From: Bacteroides fragilis NCTC 9343
GTDB lineage: Bacteria; Bacteroidota; Bacteroidia; Bacteroidales; Bacteroidaceae
NCBI RefSeq assembly: GCF_000025985.1
Contig: NC_003228.3
Location: 3,286,001-3,350,000 of the forward strand
Reading direction: 5' to 3'
DNA length: 64,000 bases
Shown here: piece by piece, positions 1 to 7,641 of the stretch
Numbering within the stretch: the first letter of the stretch is position 1
How the letters are laid out: each line of letters opens with the position of its first letter
Notes under the pieces: generated by a model
Database searches by the model: none
What the model was told of the DNA's origin: nothing
The model's input: the letters and a program-made list of their open reading frames with translations, nothing else
Made by a program: the position numbers and the translations under genes

Positions 1-276
1 AACTATAGTGAACTTTTCCCCAGCGAAGAAGAAGCTGCTGACCGCTGGTTTAAGTGTAAACTGATTTTTATCACACTAGACGAAAAAAGTGGTGCTGAGA
101 AAAAAACGTCGACACAAGTTCTGGTACAGGCAGCCGACCTGCGCGATGCTGTAAAAAAGCTGGACGAAGGCATGAAAGGTACAATGGCTGATTATCAGAT
201 AGGTTCTGTTGCTGAAACAGCAATCATGGATGTATATCCATATAGTTCTGAGCCTAATGATAAACCGGAAGTATAA
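1..276 (+). CDS. DUF4494 domain protein, C-terminal part (5' end outside window)
   Basis: The frame is open from base 1 and ends in TAA at 274-276. The visible 91 residues contain RWFKCKLIFITLDEK followed by an acidic tail, the pattern I know from DUF4494 proteins of Bacteroides, which often lie next to yggS. Function is unknown. The gap to yggS (277-422) holds a hairpin repeat, so the two genes may not share a simple transcript. The family call rests on recognition of the motif and the neighbourhood. Confidence 0.7.
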   Translation, partial: NYSELFPSEEEAADRWFKCKLIFITLDEKSGAEKKTSTQVLVQAADLRDAVKKLDEGMKGTMADYQIGSVAETAIMDVYPYSSEPNDKPEV

Positions 277-300
277 TATTATATAAGGAAATGAACTAAG

Positions 301-400
301 TTCACCACAGATTGACACAGATTAACACAGATGTTTTAATCTAATTTTCAATGAAATAAAAAATTATCAATCTGTGAAAATCCGTGTAATCTGTGGTGAA
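301..400. repeat. Dispersed imperfect hairpin, copy A (DUF4494/yggS gap)
   Basis: The left arm begins TTCACCACAGATT and the right arm ends AATCTGTGGTGAA (388-400). Arms of about 30 bases with mismatches surround an A/T-rich loop of about 40 bases. It belongs to the same family as the copies near 34.3, 44.4, 48.8, 51.6, 60.3 and 63.4 kb, and is closest to the 60.3-kb copy (CACAGATT subtype). Confidence 0.8.
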
Positions 401-422
401 ATGAACTCAAAACAGTATAAAA

Positions 423-1091
423 ATGAATGTTACTGATAACTTAAAGCAGGTCCTGGCCGAATTGCCATCCGGCGTTCGACTGGTTGCAGTCTCGAAATTC
501 CATCCGAACGAAGCCATTGAAGAAGCCTATCGCGCGGGACAGAGAATTTTCGGAGAAAGCAAAGTGCAGGAGATGACAGGCAAGTATGAAAGCCTGCCCA
601 AAGACATTGAGTGGCATTTTATCGGGCACTTGCAGACAAACAAGATCAAGTATATGGCGCCTTATGTGTCCATGATACACGGAATCGACTCTTACAAACT
701 GCTGGCAGAAGTGAACAAACAAGCCATAAAGGCAGAAAAAGTTATTCGCTGTTTACTGCAAATACACATCGCTCAAGAAGAAACCAAGTTTGGTTTCAGT
801 TTTGACGAATGCAAAGAGATGTTGAATGCCGCCGAATGGAAAGCATTGGCAAACATACAGATATGCGGACTGATGGGAATGGCTACCAACACAGATTCGA
901 AAGAACAAATCGAACGGGAATTCCGTTCTTTAAATTGTTTTTTCCATGAGGTGAAAAAACAATATTTTGCCAACGAACCGACTTTTTGCGAACTTTCAAT
1001 GGGAATGTCCCATGACTATCATCTGGCCATTAAAGAGGGCAGTACATTGGTAAGAGTAGGAAGTAAAATCTTCGGGGAAAGAGTTTATTAA
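423..1091 (+). CDS. yggS: YggS/PROSC family PLP homeostasis protein
   Basis: A 222-residue protein, the usual length for the family. It has the N-terminal RLVAVSKFHP motif, whose Lys binds pyridoxal 5'-phosphate, then FGESKVQE, WHFIGHLQTNK and the C-terminal LSMGMSHDY and RVGSKIFGER motifs, all typical of YggS. The fold is a single alanine-racemase-like TIM barrel. Family members are cytosolic, bind PLP without a known catalytic role and keep vitamin B6 and amino-acid pools in balance. The next gene starts 55 bases downstream and may be co-transcribed. Confidence 0.93.
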   Translation: MNVTDNLKQVLAELPSGVRLVAVSKFHPNEAIEEAYRAGQRIFGESKVQEMTGKYESLPKDIEWHFIGHLQTNKIKYMAPYVSMIHGIDSYKLLAEVNKQAIKAEKVIRCLLQIHIAQEETKFGFSFDECKEMLNAAEWKALANIQICGLMGMATNTDSKEQIEREFRSLNCFFHEVKKQYFANEPTFCELSMGMSHDYHLAIKEGSTLVRVGSKIFGERVY

Positions 1092-1146
1092 TAATTGAAT
1101 CAATGAAGTAACAGATTCATTGAAAAAACCATTAACAATAATTACC

Positions 1147-2121
1147 ATGGCCGACTTAAAAACAACTTTTGCGGGATTGACTTTGAAAAATCCTGTAATT
1201 ATCAGTAGTTCGGGACTTACTAACAGTGCCGCTAAAAACGCAAAGCTGGAAGCTGCCGGTGCAGGAGCCATTGTCCTGAAATCACTATTTGAAGAACAAA
1301 TTATGATGGAAGCTGACCGTCTGAGGAATCCATCATACTATCCGGAAGGAAGTGATTATCTGGCTGAATATATCCGTAATCATAAATTGGCAGAATATCT
1401 GGAACTGATTAAAGAAAGCAAGAAGATATGCACCATTCCTGTTATTGCAAGTATAAACTGCTATACCGACGCTGAATGGGTAGACTTTGCAAAGCAAATA
1501 GAAGAAGCCGGTGCAGACGCACTGGAAATAAATATTCTTGCTCTACAATCGGACATCCAATATAAATACGGCTCATTTGAACAACGTCACATCGATATTC
1601 TGAGCCACATCAAGAAAACAATTCGCATCCCGGTTATTATGAAATTGGGCAGTAACTTTACCAATCCGGTAGCCTTGATCGATCAACTTTATGCCAACGG
1701 TGCAGCAGCTGTTGTCCTTTTCAACCGTTTCTACCAACCGGATATTGACGTAGAGAAGATGGAGCATACTTCAGGAGACGTGTTCAGCAACGCATCCGAC
1801 CTTTCGACAACCCTGCGTTGGATAGGTATCTCTTCTTCACTGGTATCTAAAATTGATTATGCCGCTTCAGGAGGAATTCATAAACCGGACGGAATTGTAA
1901 AAGCTATTTTAGCAGGAGCATCGGCCATCGAAATATGTAGTGCCATCTACCAGAACACCAATCTGTTTGTAGGAGAAATGAACCGCTTCCTTAGCGCATG
2001 GATGGAGCGGAAAGGATTTAAGCACATTTCTCAATTCAAAGGTAAGCTGAACGCTAAAGATGTGGGAGGCATCAACATGTTTGAACGTACCCAGTTCTTA
2101 AAATACTTCTCTGAGAAGTAA
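1147..2121 (+). CDS. Dihydroorotate dehydrogenase-like flavoprotein
   Basis: A 324-residue TIM-barrel protein starting MADLKTTFAGL. An in-frame TTG lies upstream at 1120, but the ATG at 1147 fits the family N-terminus. The Pyr-D style motifs are present: LKNPVIISSSGLT near the N-terminus, PVIASINCY, EINILA, PVIMKLGSNF and the phosphate-binding ASGGIHKPDG / ILAGASAIEICSAI at the C-terminus, which suggest FMN binding. Bacteroides carry a separate true pyrD, so this may be a paralog with another substrate; the reaction is not settled from sequence. A strong terminator follows the stop. Confidence 0.85.
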   Translation: MADLKTTFAGLTLKNPVIISSSGLTNSAAKNAKLEAAGAGAIVLKSLFEEQIMMEADRLRNPSYYPEGSDYLAEYIRNHKLAEYLELIKESKKICTIPVIASINCYTDAEWVDFAKQIEEAGADALEINILALQSDIQYKYGSFEQRHIDILSHIKKTIRIPVIMKLGSNFTNPVALIDQLYANGAAAVVLFNRFYQPDIDVEKMEHTSGDVFSNASDLSTTLRWIGISSSLVSKIDYAASGGIHKPDGIVKAILAGASAIEICSAIYQNTNLFVGEMNRFLSAWMERKGFKHISQFKGKLNAKDVGGINMFERTQFLKYFSEK

Positions 2122-2133
2122 GATGATAATAGC

Positions 2134-2175
2134 GAGTGGTGAACAAGCTTCACAGTTTGTTCACCACTCTTTTTT
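2134..2175 (+). terminator. Rho-independent terminator after DHODH-like gene
   Basis: A 13-bp stem (GAGTGGTGAACAA at 2134-2146 pairs with 2157-2169) with a 10-base loop is followed by T6. It lies between convergent genes. The minus-strand muramidase gene also runs into this hairpin, but without a T-tract on that side. Confidence 0.85.
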
Positions 2176-2234
2176 AATCCACAGTTCTCTTTTAATTCAA
2201 ATTTTATTGAGATGGTTCAAAGGTTATAATTGTC

Positions 2235-3029
2235 CTACGAAAATTTCTGGTAAGCCGCTGCTAATTTTTTATCATATTGATTCTGCTCATAAGCAGGACC
2301 ATTATAACGTTTGGCAAACTCTGCCCAGTCTTTGGCTTGCAAAGCGGAAAGCATTCCGGATTGTTTGATAAAGCGGGCGGACAGCACCAATTGTCGACAT
2401 TCACTCATACACATAGCTTTTACAAAGCTGTCGACACTCTTCTCTCCACAGGCTGCATAGTTGAAACCCATAATCTGGAACATCCCCCAGCTGGCAGAAG
2501 CATCCGCTGCTTCATGATTGATCTTACGGGCTTGTTCCAAACGATCGTATTCACCCATACCGCCTTTATAATGTCCCTTCTCCCATTTGGGATAGAGAAT
2601 GTTTTCATTCCCCTTCACATGCGATTCAGGATTGATATTCCGCTTTTTCAATTGATTCCAGAAAATATGACCTTCGAAAAGGATAGCGGGCTTACCGGGA
2701 GCAAAAAATCCTCCTCTCCCACCTGTTTCTACTTGCTGTACCGCTTTTAAAGCAGCCACTTCCACATCGAGCAACCGGGCCACAAGAATAAAATCTTCTT
2801 CAGTCAAACGTTCGGTAATGGGATGCCCTGTAAAGAACAGAACTTCCCAAGTGCGATATCCCACGATTCCATCAGCATCCAACTTGTTTTTCTGTTGAAA
2901 ATCAATAACTGCCTCTTTCATTTCTTGTGTAAAAGTCCGGCTTTCCTTTACTGAATAACCATTGCGTTTCAACTCCCGACACAGCAAGAGAGCTTCTTCA
3001 CCTTCATAACCTAATTTAATAGTCTTCAT
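2235..3029 (-). CDS. N-acetylmuramidase family protein without signal peptide
   Basis: 264 residues. The N-terminus (about 1-70) is a peptidoglycan-binding repeat (AVIDFQQKNKL, DGIVGYRTWEVL). The rest is an N-acetylmuramidase (DUF3380-type) domain with AVQQVETGGRGGF, where Glu101 is the likely acid catalyst, AILFEGHIFW, and the tail motif DWAEFAKRYNGPAY. It should cleave glycan strands of peptidoglycan. I see no signal peptide or lipobox, so it should stay in the cytosol unless a dedicated exporter or cell lysis releases it, as with phage endolysins. It is the last gene of a DUF2589 operon (21 bases after the previous stop). No phage structural genes are nearby. Confidence 0.85.
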   Translation of the reverse strand: MKTIKLGYEGEEALLLCRELKRNGYSVKESRTFTQEMKEAVIDFQQKNKLDADGIVGYRTWEVLFFTGHPITERLTEEDFILVARLLDVEVAALKAVQQVETGGRGGFFAPGKPAILFEGHIFWNQLKKRNINPESHVKGNENILYPKWEKGHYKGGMGEYDRLEQARKINHEAADASASWGMFQIMGFNYAACGEKSVDSFVKAMCMSECRQLVLSARFIKQSGMLSALQAKDWAEFAKRYNGPAYEQNQYDKKLAAAYQKFS

Positions 3030-3050
3030 ATTCCAATTATTTTTTATTTA

Positions 3051-3389
3051 TCATCTCATTTGTGAAGCCTTTTCCAGTTCATAAAGCGCCTTGTAGGCAC
3101 GATAAATAAACTGGAAAAATTCATAACCGGTAAAATAACCGTCTGTACCAATACCACTATTACCGGACGACGTGCCACAGAAAAATTTACCGTCCAACAA
3201 AATATCCGTCTGAACAAGTTTCGGAAAATAAACTTCCTTCCACAGCTTCATATCTTCTCCGGAGAATGAAGCACATCCCTTTTCTGCCGGAAATCTGTTC
3301 ACATACTTTTCAAGCATTGACACACACTCCATCAAGAGTTTTTTCTGTTCATTGGCATTTGCGCCCATTTTATTCAATATAGGATTCAT
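3051..3389 (-). CDS. Unknown 112-residue protein of the DUF2589 cluster
   Basis: Small soluble protein with no signal peptide or membrane segment. The N-terminal half looks helical (EQKKLLMECVSMLEKYV), the middle has a Gly/Ser loop (CGTSSGNSGIGTDGYF), and the C-terminus is an aromatic-rich helix (FFQFIYRAYKALYELEKA). I do not recognise the family. It sits 6 bases after the preceding gene's stop and 21 bases before the muramidase gene, so it is almost certainly co-transcribed and may be an accessory or immunity partner of that enzyme (inference from position only). Confidence 0.7.
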   Translation of the reverse strand: MNPILNKMGANANEQKKLLMECVSMLEKYVNRFPAEKGCASFSGEDMKLWKEVYFPKLVQTDILLDGKFFCGTSSGNSGIGTDGYFTGYEFFQFIYRAYKALYELEKASQMR

Positions 3390-3395
3390 ACTCTT

Positions 3396-3902
3396 TCATT
3401 TTTTAATATTTAATTCAAATCTAATTTCAGTGATTTTTGGCTTAAGGCCAACATAATCAATTTTCAGGACCGCAACAGTATTTTCCTTGTTACGGCAAGT
3501 CACTTTATTCGTGAAATACAAATTACCGCTTTCATCCGGAAAAACGGCTGTACAATGCAGATATTCTCCGGTCTGGCGATAGGTCAACAGACGCTGATCG
3601 CACATACGCAAGAAAAATAAAAAGGCATTTACAAAACTACCGACATGAACGATCCGTATCTCGGGATGATAATAACTGAAAGGTTTACCAACCGGCTTGT
3701 TATTTCTTAGTAAAAAATAACGTGCCTGTTCCCCACATTGATCTGCCGATCTTATGACGGAAGATTCTTCTGCCGTTGCTTCGGTTGCATTATCCGCTAC
3801 CGGCTGAGGGGCAGTTTCTACAACGGGAATTGTTTTCGGAATTTCCTTTCGGAACGGATGGCGGATCTTCTCCCCCATCCGCTTGAAAAAAGTCAATTTC
3901 AT
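3396..3902 (-). CDS. Unknown 168-residue protein of the DUF2589 cluster
   Basis: No recognised domain. It starts with a basic stretch (KLTFFKRMGEKIRHPFRKE), continues with a low-complexity Ala/Glu/Pro linker to about residue 48, then a predicted mixed alpha/beta domain containing YYHPEIRIVHVGSFVNAFLFFLRM and ending in beta-strand-like sequence (ITEIRFELNIKK). No clear signal peptide. The layout of basic head, linker and globular domain could suit an adaptor, but that is speculation. It lies 11 bases after the zinc-ribbon gene. Confidence 0.7.
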   Translation of the reverse strand: MKLTFFKRMGEKIRHPFRKEIPKTIPVVETAPQPVADNATEATAEESSVIRSADQCGEQARYFLLRNNKPVGKPFSYYHPEIRIVHVGSFVNAFLFFLRMCDQRLLTYRQTGEYLHCTAVFPDESGNLYFTNKVTCRNKENTVAVLKIDYVGLKPKITEIRFELNIKK

Positions 3903-3913
3903 GCCTCGTCCGT

Positions 3914-4150
3914 TTAACCGTTGAACTTGCTTTTTCTCTCCAAATTCTCCTGCGCATTCTGAACTTTCCGCAATGCGTCAAAAGCTGCTTTCGACTTCAT
4001 GCGGTCTATGTTCAAACGCAAGTGACAGGATGGACACTGCAAGGCATTGGATGTCAATAATTCAAAGATCGATGTCTCAATAAATGCTCCGCATTGCGGG
4101 CACTTCATCCCGGCTTTCTGTTCACGGGCATGTTCGGCTACATTATTCAT
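3914..4150 (-). CDS. Small zinc-ribbon protein
   Basis: 78 residues with two CxxC knuckles, CPQC (Cys17, Cys20) and CPSC (Cys39, Cys42), separated by 18 residues, the arrangement of a zinc ribbon. A charged helical C-terminus follows (AFDALRKVQNAQENLERK). No signal peptide. The start codon overlaps the stop of the DUF2589 gene by four bases, a sign of translational coupling. It could bind nucleic acid or protein; there is no stronger clue. Confidence 0.75.
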   Translation of the reverse strand: MNNVAEHAREQKAGMKCPQCGAFIETSIFELLTSNALQCPSCHLRLNIDRMKSKAAFDALRKVQNAQENLERKSKFNG

Positions 4151-4761
4151 TTATTTCCTCCTTCCGTTATTTCTTCAGCTTCAGTTTCTTCTACTTGCAT
4201 ATTGCTCGCCGTCAGATGTAACAGATTAGACAACCCCGCAGGCATATCTGCCTGACGCATCTTCACTTTCACTTTCATATTTGCCGACAAGCTCTGCTGC
4301 ACATTCGAAGTGCTGCTGCCTTCTCCTTGTTTGGGAGCCAGTGAAGCCCGGAGTTTAAATCCCCCTCCACTTTGCGGCTCATTCACGCTTTTACCTTCTT
4401 CCAGTGAAAATTTCTCTTCAGCTGTTTCCGACAGCGCATCCAGAATTTTAATATCGAAATCGAAATCTGCTTCCTGTACTTGCAACAGTGGCAGAGGTAC
4501 CAATGTCAGTATCGGTATACTTACACTTTGCGTTCTTCCCCCGCCGGCATCCTGACTCTGATAGTTGAACGTAAGCATACGTATCTTACCGGTCCGTCCT
4601 GTCACAGGATCATAGGATTCAAATGCGATTTTCATCAGATAATCCAGATATCTTTGTGAAGATAATGAATCCGCTTCAATAGTTGCAATCAAAGGACCGG
4701 CAATCAATTGCTGAAGTTCCATTACCTGGCTACTAGTGCTCCTAACTTTCTTATTATCCAT
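4147..4761 (-). CDS. DUF2589 family protein (short paralog)
   Basis: 204 residues. The N-terminal helix contains LQQLIAGPLIATIEADSLSS, which matches the 'I-G-x-P-L-x-A-x-x-E-A' signature also seen in the large DUF2589 protein encoded at 5619-6491. The middle is beta-rich (SIPILTLVPLPLLQVQEADF), with strong similarity to LNIPLLTIVPIPYIAIREVD in that paralog, and both share a C-terminal DMPAGLSNLL / SMPAGLSKIL motif. No signal peptide or membrane helix. The biochemical role of DUF2589 is not known to me. Three related proteins side by side suggest subunits of one assembly. Confidence 0.8.
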   Translation of the reverse strand: MDNKKVRSTSSQVMELQQLIAGPLIATIEADSLSSQRYLDYLMKIAFESYDPVTGRTGKIRMLTFNYQSQDAGGGRTQSVSIPILTLVPLPLLQVQEADFDFDIKILDALSETAEEKFSLEEGKSVNEPQSGGGFKLRASLAPKQGEGSSTSNVQQSLSANMKVKVKMRQADMPAGLSNLLHLTASNMQVEETEAEEITEGGNK

Positions 4762-4777
4762 ATTATATCATTTGATT

Positions 4778-5590
4778 TTATCGCATCACAAAATCTTCCA
4801 GTAACGAATCATCATCCGTTTGACTGACTGAATAATTGCGAGGGCTGAACTTGATCTTAAAACTGTGTATCGCTTCTTCAGGCATATTCATCAGTTCATC
4901 AGCCGTGATGGCCACATCCAGCTGTGGAAATGAATGAAGACTTTTAAAGTTGGCATCTACCGACAGCTTTTTTACAATAGCTTCCATCGCTTTTATAATA
5001 TTCTTTTCAGCGGTATCACGAAGTTTTTCTCCATCTTCTCCGGCAAAAAGATCATCAAGATCTGTATCGTAAAGAAATTTTTTACGTACGACATCTGTCA
5101 GTCTGCTAATCACAACATCGTTATTCACAGAACCATTACTACTGTCTACGGCATCATAGAGATTATTTCGGAAAGAGTTTCTCATATTACGGCTCAGAAA
5201 AGTGCAGAATTCCTGATGAAGTTTGTTTTCTTTTTTAAGCCGTTCAAAGAAGTGTTTCTCTCCTTCATTTCTCTCTATATCCGAAGTCATCACTGTGGTG
5301 ACAGCACTGCTAATGGCTACCCTGGCAACTTGTTCGCACAGTTCTTTAAGGAACTGACGGAACTTATCATACTTGATATTAAACTGTTGCTGACTTTCCG
5401 ATGCACTTTTCACACCATATTTCAAATCCAGTTCCATATCGCTTACCATAACATTAGGCAATTGAAAATCTTTCGCCTTTCCGTCTTTTCCGTAAGAGTC
5501 GCCAAGCGACAACGAATAAAGATTTGCTTCGTGTTGTGCCGAAACGATATCACGCAATATAGAGCCGATTACTGAACTTAACTGAGCCAT
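4778..5590 (-). CDS. DUF2589-associated protein (distant paralog)
   Basis: 270 residues. The N-terminus LSSVIGSILRDIVSAQHEAN has the same amphipathic pattern as the flanking DUF2589 proteins, followed by LPNVMVSDMELDLKYGV. The central region is long and helical with many charged residues, and the end returns to beta-type sequence (AIHSFKIKFSPRNYS) with an acidic tail. No export signal. It is cotranscribed: 28 bases after the upstream gene and 16 before the downstream one. I treat it as a diverged third member of the set; a profile comparison would be needed to prove homology. Confidence 0.7.
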   Translation of the reverse strand: MAQLSSVIGSILRDIVSAQHEANLYSLSLGDSYGKDGKAKDFQLPNVMVSDMELDLKYGVKSASESQQQFNIKYDKFRQFLKELCEQVARVAISSAVTTVMTSDIERNEGEKHFFERLKKENKLHQEFCTFLSRNMRNSFRNNLYDAVDSSNGSVNNDVVISRLTDVVRKKFLYDTDLDDLFAGEDGEKLRDTAEKNIIKAMEAIVKKLSVDANFKSLHSFPQLDVAITADELMNMPEEAIHSFKIKFSPRNYSVSQTDDDSLLEDFVMR

Positions 5591-5618
5591 AATATGATTT
5601 TTTAAGTTTTAATTAACG

Positions 5619-6491
5619 TTATTCCGTTACCTCTTCCTGGGGAGTTGCCGTATCTTTTTTCACTTCGACAATCACTTCCTTCTTGCTTCCCTCTGCTTTG
5701 ATAGTATATGTACCTTCCGGCAAGTCGATAATCTTACTGTCACCACTTACCTTAAAGTCGGCCGCATTGGCTCCGGTTCCTGTAATAGTCAGTTTGTCAG
5801 GAGCCAACAGACCGCTGCCATCCTTATAGGTGGCAATCAACCGTACTGTTTCTTTTCCATTTTCAATAAGCAGCAAGTTGCTGTTCACTTCCAGTGTACC
5901 GGCAGGATCGGAAACATCCAGTGAGTTACCCAGCAATTCCAGAATTTTAGAAAGACCTGCGGGCATACTGTCTTGTCCGGCTTTTACAGCCACGTCCATG
6001 GTATACTCTACACTGTACTTAGAATCGGAAGTTGCTTTAGAATCCTTCTTCGATGAATAGCTTGCGTTCATATCCGCATTCATTTTGAAGCATCCGAATC
6101 TCATACTGGCCGAAGCCTTCAAAGCCGCATCCTTAGATACAGATTCATTCGTCTCTGCCGTTGTTGAAGAGGAAGCACTGATATTAGCCTTAAAATTAAT
6201 ATCCACTTCACGGATTGCAATATAAGGGATAGGAACAATGGTCAACAACGGAATATTCAACTGGACCAAACGTCCGCCTTGAATGAAAGAGAAAGAAACA
6301 TTGACTGCTGTCTTCTCACCGGTTTCGGGATTAACATTTATACCTACATTCTGAATAAATTCCCAAGTTGTTTTTGCTGCCAAAGCCTGTGCTTCCACAC
6401 ATGCTTTCAACGGACCACCAATAATAGAACCGAACGGAATCGCCTGCAACGCACTGGTTGCAACCTGCGACGGTGTTTTGTCAACTGCCAT
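5619..6491 (-). CDS. DUF2589 family protein with C-terminal Ig-like extension
   Basis: 290 residues, first gene of the operon. Residues about 10-45 hold the family signature (FGSIIGGPLKACVEAQALAA), about 60-200 the beta-rich core (NIPLLTIVPIPYIAIREVDI, then an Ala/Ser/Lys-rich linker) and SMPAGLSKILELL. The last 90 residues look like an immunoglobulin-type domain (VRLIATYKDGSGLLAPDKLT, LPEGTYTIKAEG) followed by an acidic tail. No signal peptide. The extra domain, absent from the shorter paralog, may make this the exposed or binding subunit (inference). Its own promoter is visible upstream. Confidence 0.8.
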   Translation of the reverse strand: MAVDKTPSQVATSALQAIPFGSIIGGPLKACVEAQALAAKTTWEFIQNVGINVNPETGEKTAVNVSFSFIQGGRLVQLNIPLLTIVPIPYIAIREVDINFKANISASSSTTAETNESVSKDAALKASASMRFGCFKMNADMNASYSSKKDSKATSDSKYSVEYTMDVAVKAGQDSMPAGLSKILELLGNSLDVSDPAGTLEVNSNLLLIENGKETVRLIATYKDGSGLLAPDKLTITGTGANAADFKVSGDSKIIDLPEGTYTIKAEGSKKEVIVEVKKDTATPQEEVTE

Positions 6492-6535
6492 AATAATTGT
6501 TTTTTTAAATTGTTACTTAATTGTTTTTCTCTTTT

Positions 6536-6545
6536 GTAAGCTTAC
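6536..6545. promoter_or_regulatory. Palindrome GTAAGCTTAC in leader of DUF2589 operon
   Basis: A perfect 10-bp palindrome beginning four bases downstream of the predicted -7 box, at the expected transcription start. The same palindrome occurs at 20840-20849 in the same position relative to a TTTG of the caspase operon leader. It could be an operator for a shared regulator or a conserved 5' leader element. Confidence 0.5.
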
Positions 6546-6549
6546 GATG

Positions 6550-6580
6550 CAAAGGTAGTGCACATCCCTTGCGTAGTAAA
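6550..6580 (-). promoter_or_regulatory. Bacteroides-type promoter for DUF2589 operon
   Basis: On the minus strand TACCTTTG (6557-6550) is a perfect TAnnTTTG -7 box. About 19 bases upstream is TTTA, a near match to the TTTG -33 box. It lies between the LytTR gene and the first DUF2589 gene, so the operon can be transcribed separately from its putative regulator. Confidence 0.65.
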
Positions 6581-6624
6581 TTTTTAATTTTAAACGAAAC
6601 TGGTTTTCTTTTTAGTTACCTCCT

Positions 6625-7026
6625 TTATTTTCCCAATGCACGCTTTGAGTAAATTTTATGGAAACAAGCTAAAAAATTCTTTTTGTGAGATTCACTGACC
6701 GGCAACATCTTCTTTCCTATATGTACATAGTTACCTGCAAATCCGGTCACCTTGAACACATTGATAGCGTAAGAACGATGAATTCTCTGAAACTTGCCGC
6801 GAGGAAGGTCATTATTGAAGATCCGATCCAAAGGATAGCTGACTGTTATCTCTGCACCGTTCTCCATACAGAGTACACAATAACTGCCGGATGCTTCCAG
6901 CCATAAGATTTCATCCAGAAGTACTCTTCTGTATTCATCACCAAAATAAACAAAAATAGCATTATCGACCAATGAGCTTTCTGACTCACCACAATAACAA
7001 TACGGTTTGATTGAATTCTCTTTCAT
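6625..7026 (-). CDS. LytTR-domain DNA-binding regulator
   Basis: 133 residues, nearly all one LytTR domain: YRRVLLDEILWLEASGSYCV, the Leu-rich centre, FQRIHRSYAINVFKVTG and KMLPVSESHKKNFL match the LytTR pattern (the 'hRSYaVN' and 'iPvs..y' motifs). There is no receiver domain, so it is an orphan regulator. It lies directly upstream of, and on the same strand as, the DUF2589/muramidase operon. LytTR proteins bind direct repeats upstream of their targets and often control competence, bacteriocin or virulence loci. The likely target is the downstream operon (inference). Confidence 0.85.
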   Translation of the reverse strand: MKENSIKPYCYCGESESSLVDNAIFVYFGDEYRRVLLDEILWLEASGSYCVLCMENGAEITVSYPLDRIFNNDLPRGKFQRIHRSYAINVFKVTGFAGNYVHIGKKMLPVSESHKKNFLACFHKIYSKRALGK

Positions 7027-7066
7027 AAATTATTTATTGTTAGTTAACTGAAGTGTTTGCATGTAA

Positions 7067-7411
7067 TTATTGTGTATAATCACCTCCGGGAGAGAAGTAT
7101 AAAACACATTTCAAACTGTCATAATAAAACAGGATACAACCTTCTGCACGGATATACCCTTTAGTAGGTGAATTAAGATGAAGCGGATAACGGACAGGAC
7201 AAATTTTTCCGTCATAAATACGGTGGTGAACTATAGCGAAGCTCCCTATGCTGTCTGTCCCTAATGTAATATCCGGACGGCCTGCAGAAGATTTCCATCT
7301 TCCATACATTCCGTCCGGCATCTGTATCCGGACAGGTCGACAACCCAAAAGCACAAATATGATAAAGACAAAATACAAAAAAAAGCTGTAATGATTCCTA
7401 TTTTTACCCAT
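7067..7411 (-). CDS. DUF3876 family lipoprotein
   Basis: 114 residues with a hydrophobic N-terminal signal ending in the lipobox-like FVLLGC, so it should be a lipoprotein. The mature part has GRWKSSAGRPD near its start and ends LYFSPGGDYTQ, the 'GRWES..GKPD' and 'LtFSPGGDYvR' ends of DUF3876 proteins of Bacteroidales. Function is unknown; DUF3876 proteins are common on mobile elements. It lies 40 bases upstream of the LytTR gene and may share its transcript. A possible -7 box (TATTTTTG, 7447-7440) lies just upstream. Confidence 0.75.
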   Translation of the reverse strand: MGKNRNHYSFFLYFVFIIFVLLGCRPVRIQMPDGMYGRWKSSAGRPDITLGTDSIGSFAIVHHRIYDGKICPVRYPLHLNSPTKGYIRAEGCILFYYDSLKCVLYFSPGGDYTQ

Positions 7412-7641
7412 ATATAAAACTTTTAAATTTCATTTAGTGCAAAAATAGGATTTTATTAATCTATGGAAATTTTACATTCTGACTAGATCTCTTTTTTTTC
7501 CGAATACCGGATTATTTTTTCTAAAACTATTCCTATATAAAAGATAAATCAAGTTTAAAGTAACTTTTCATCCAAATAAAAACAAATATAAATTCATTTT
7601 TAATACTGAAATAAAAAAATACCATATTATATTAATATATG

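Noticed and set aside
1120-1146. Upstream TTG start for the DHODH-like gene
   Set aside because: The added residues do not match the family and the ATG at 1147 gives its usual N-terminus.
2235-7026. DUF2589/muramidase cluster as a prophage remnant
   Set aside because: No capsid, tail, portal, terminase or integrase gene is present; only the muramidase is phage-like.
7412-7641. A/T-rich gap between the DUF3876 gene and the NRPS operon as an origin or RNA gene
   Set aside because: Only A/T richness and a possible -7 box are visible; no repeats, DnaA-box cluster or stable fold stood out.
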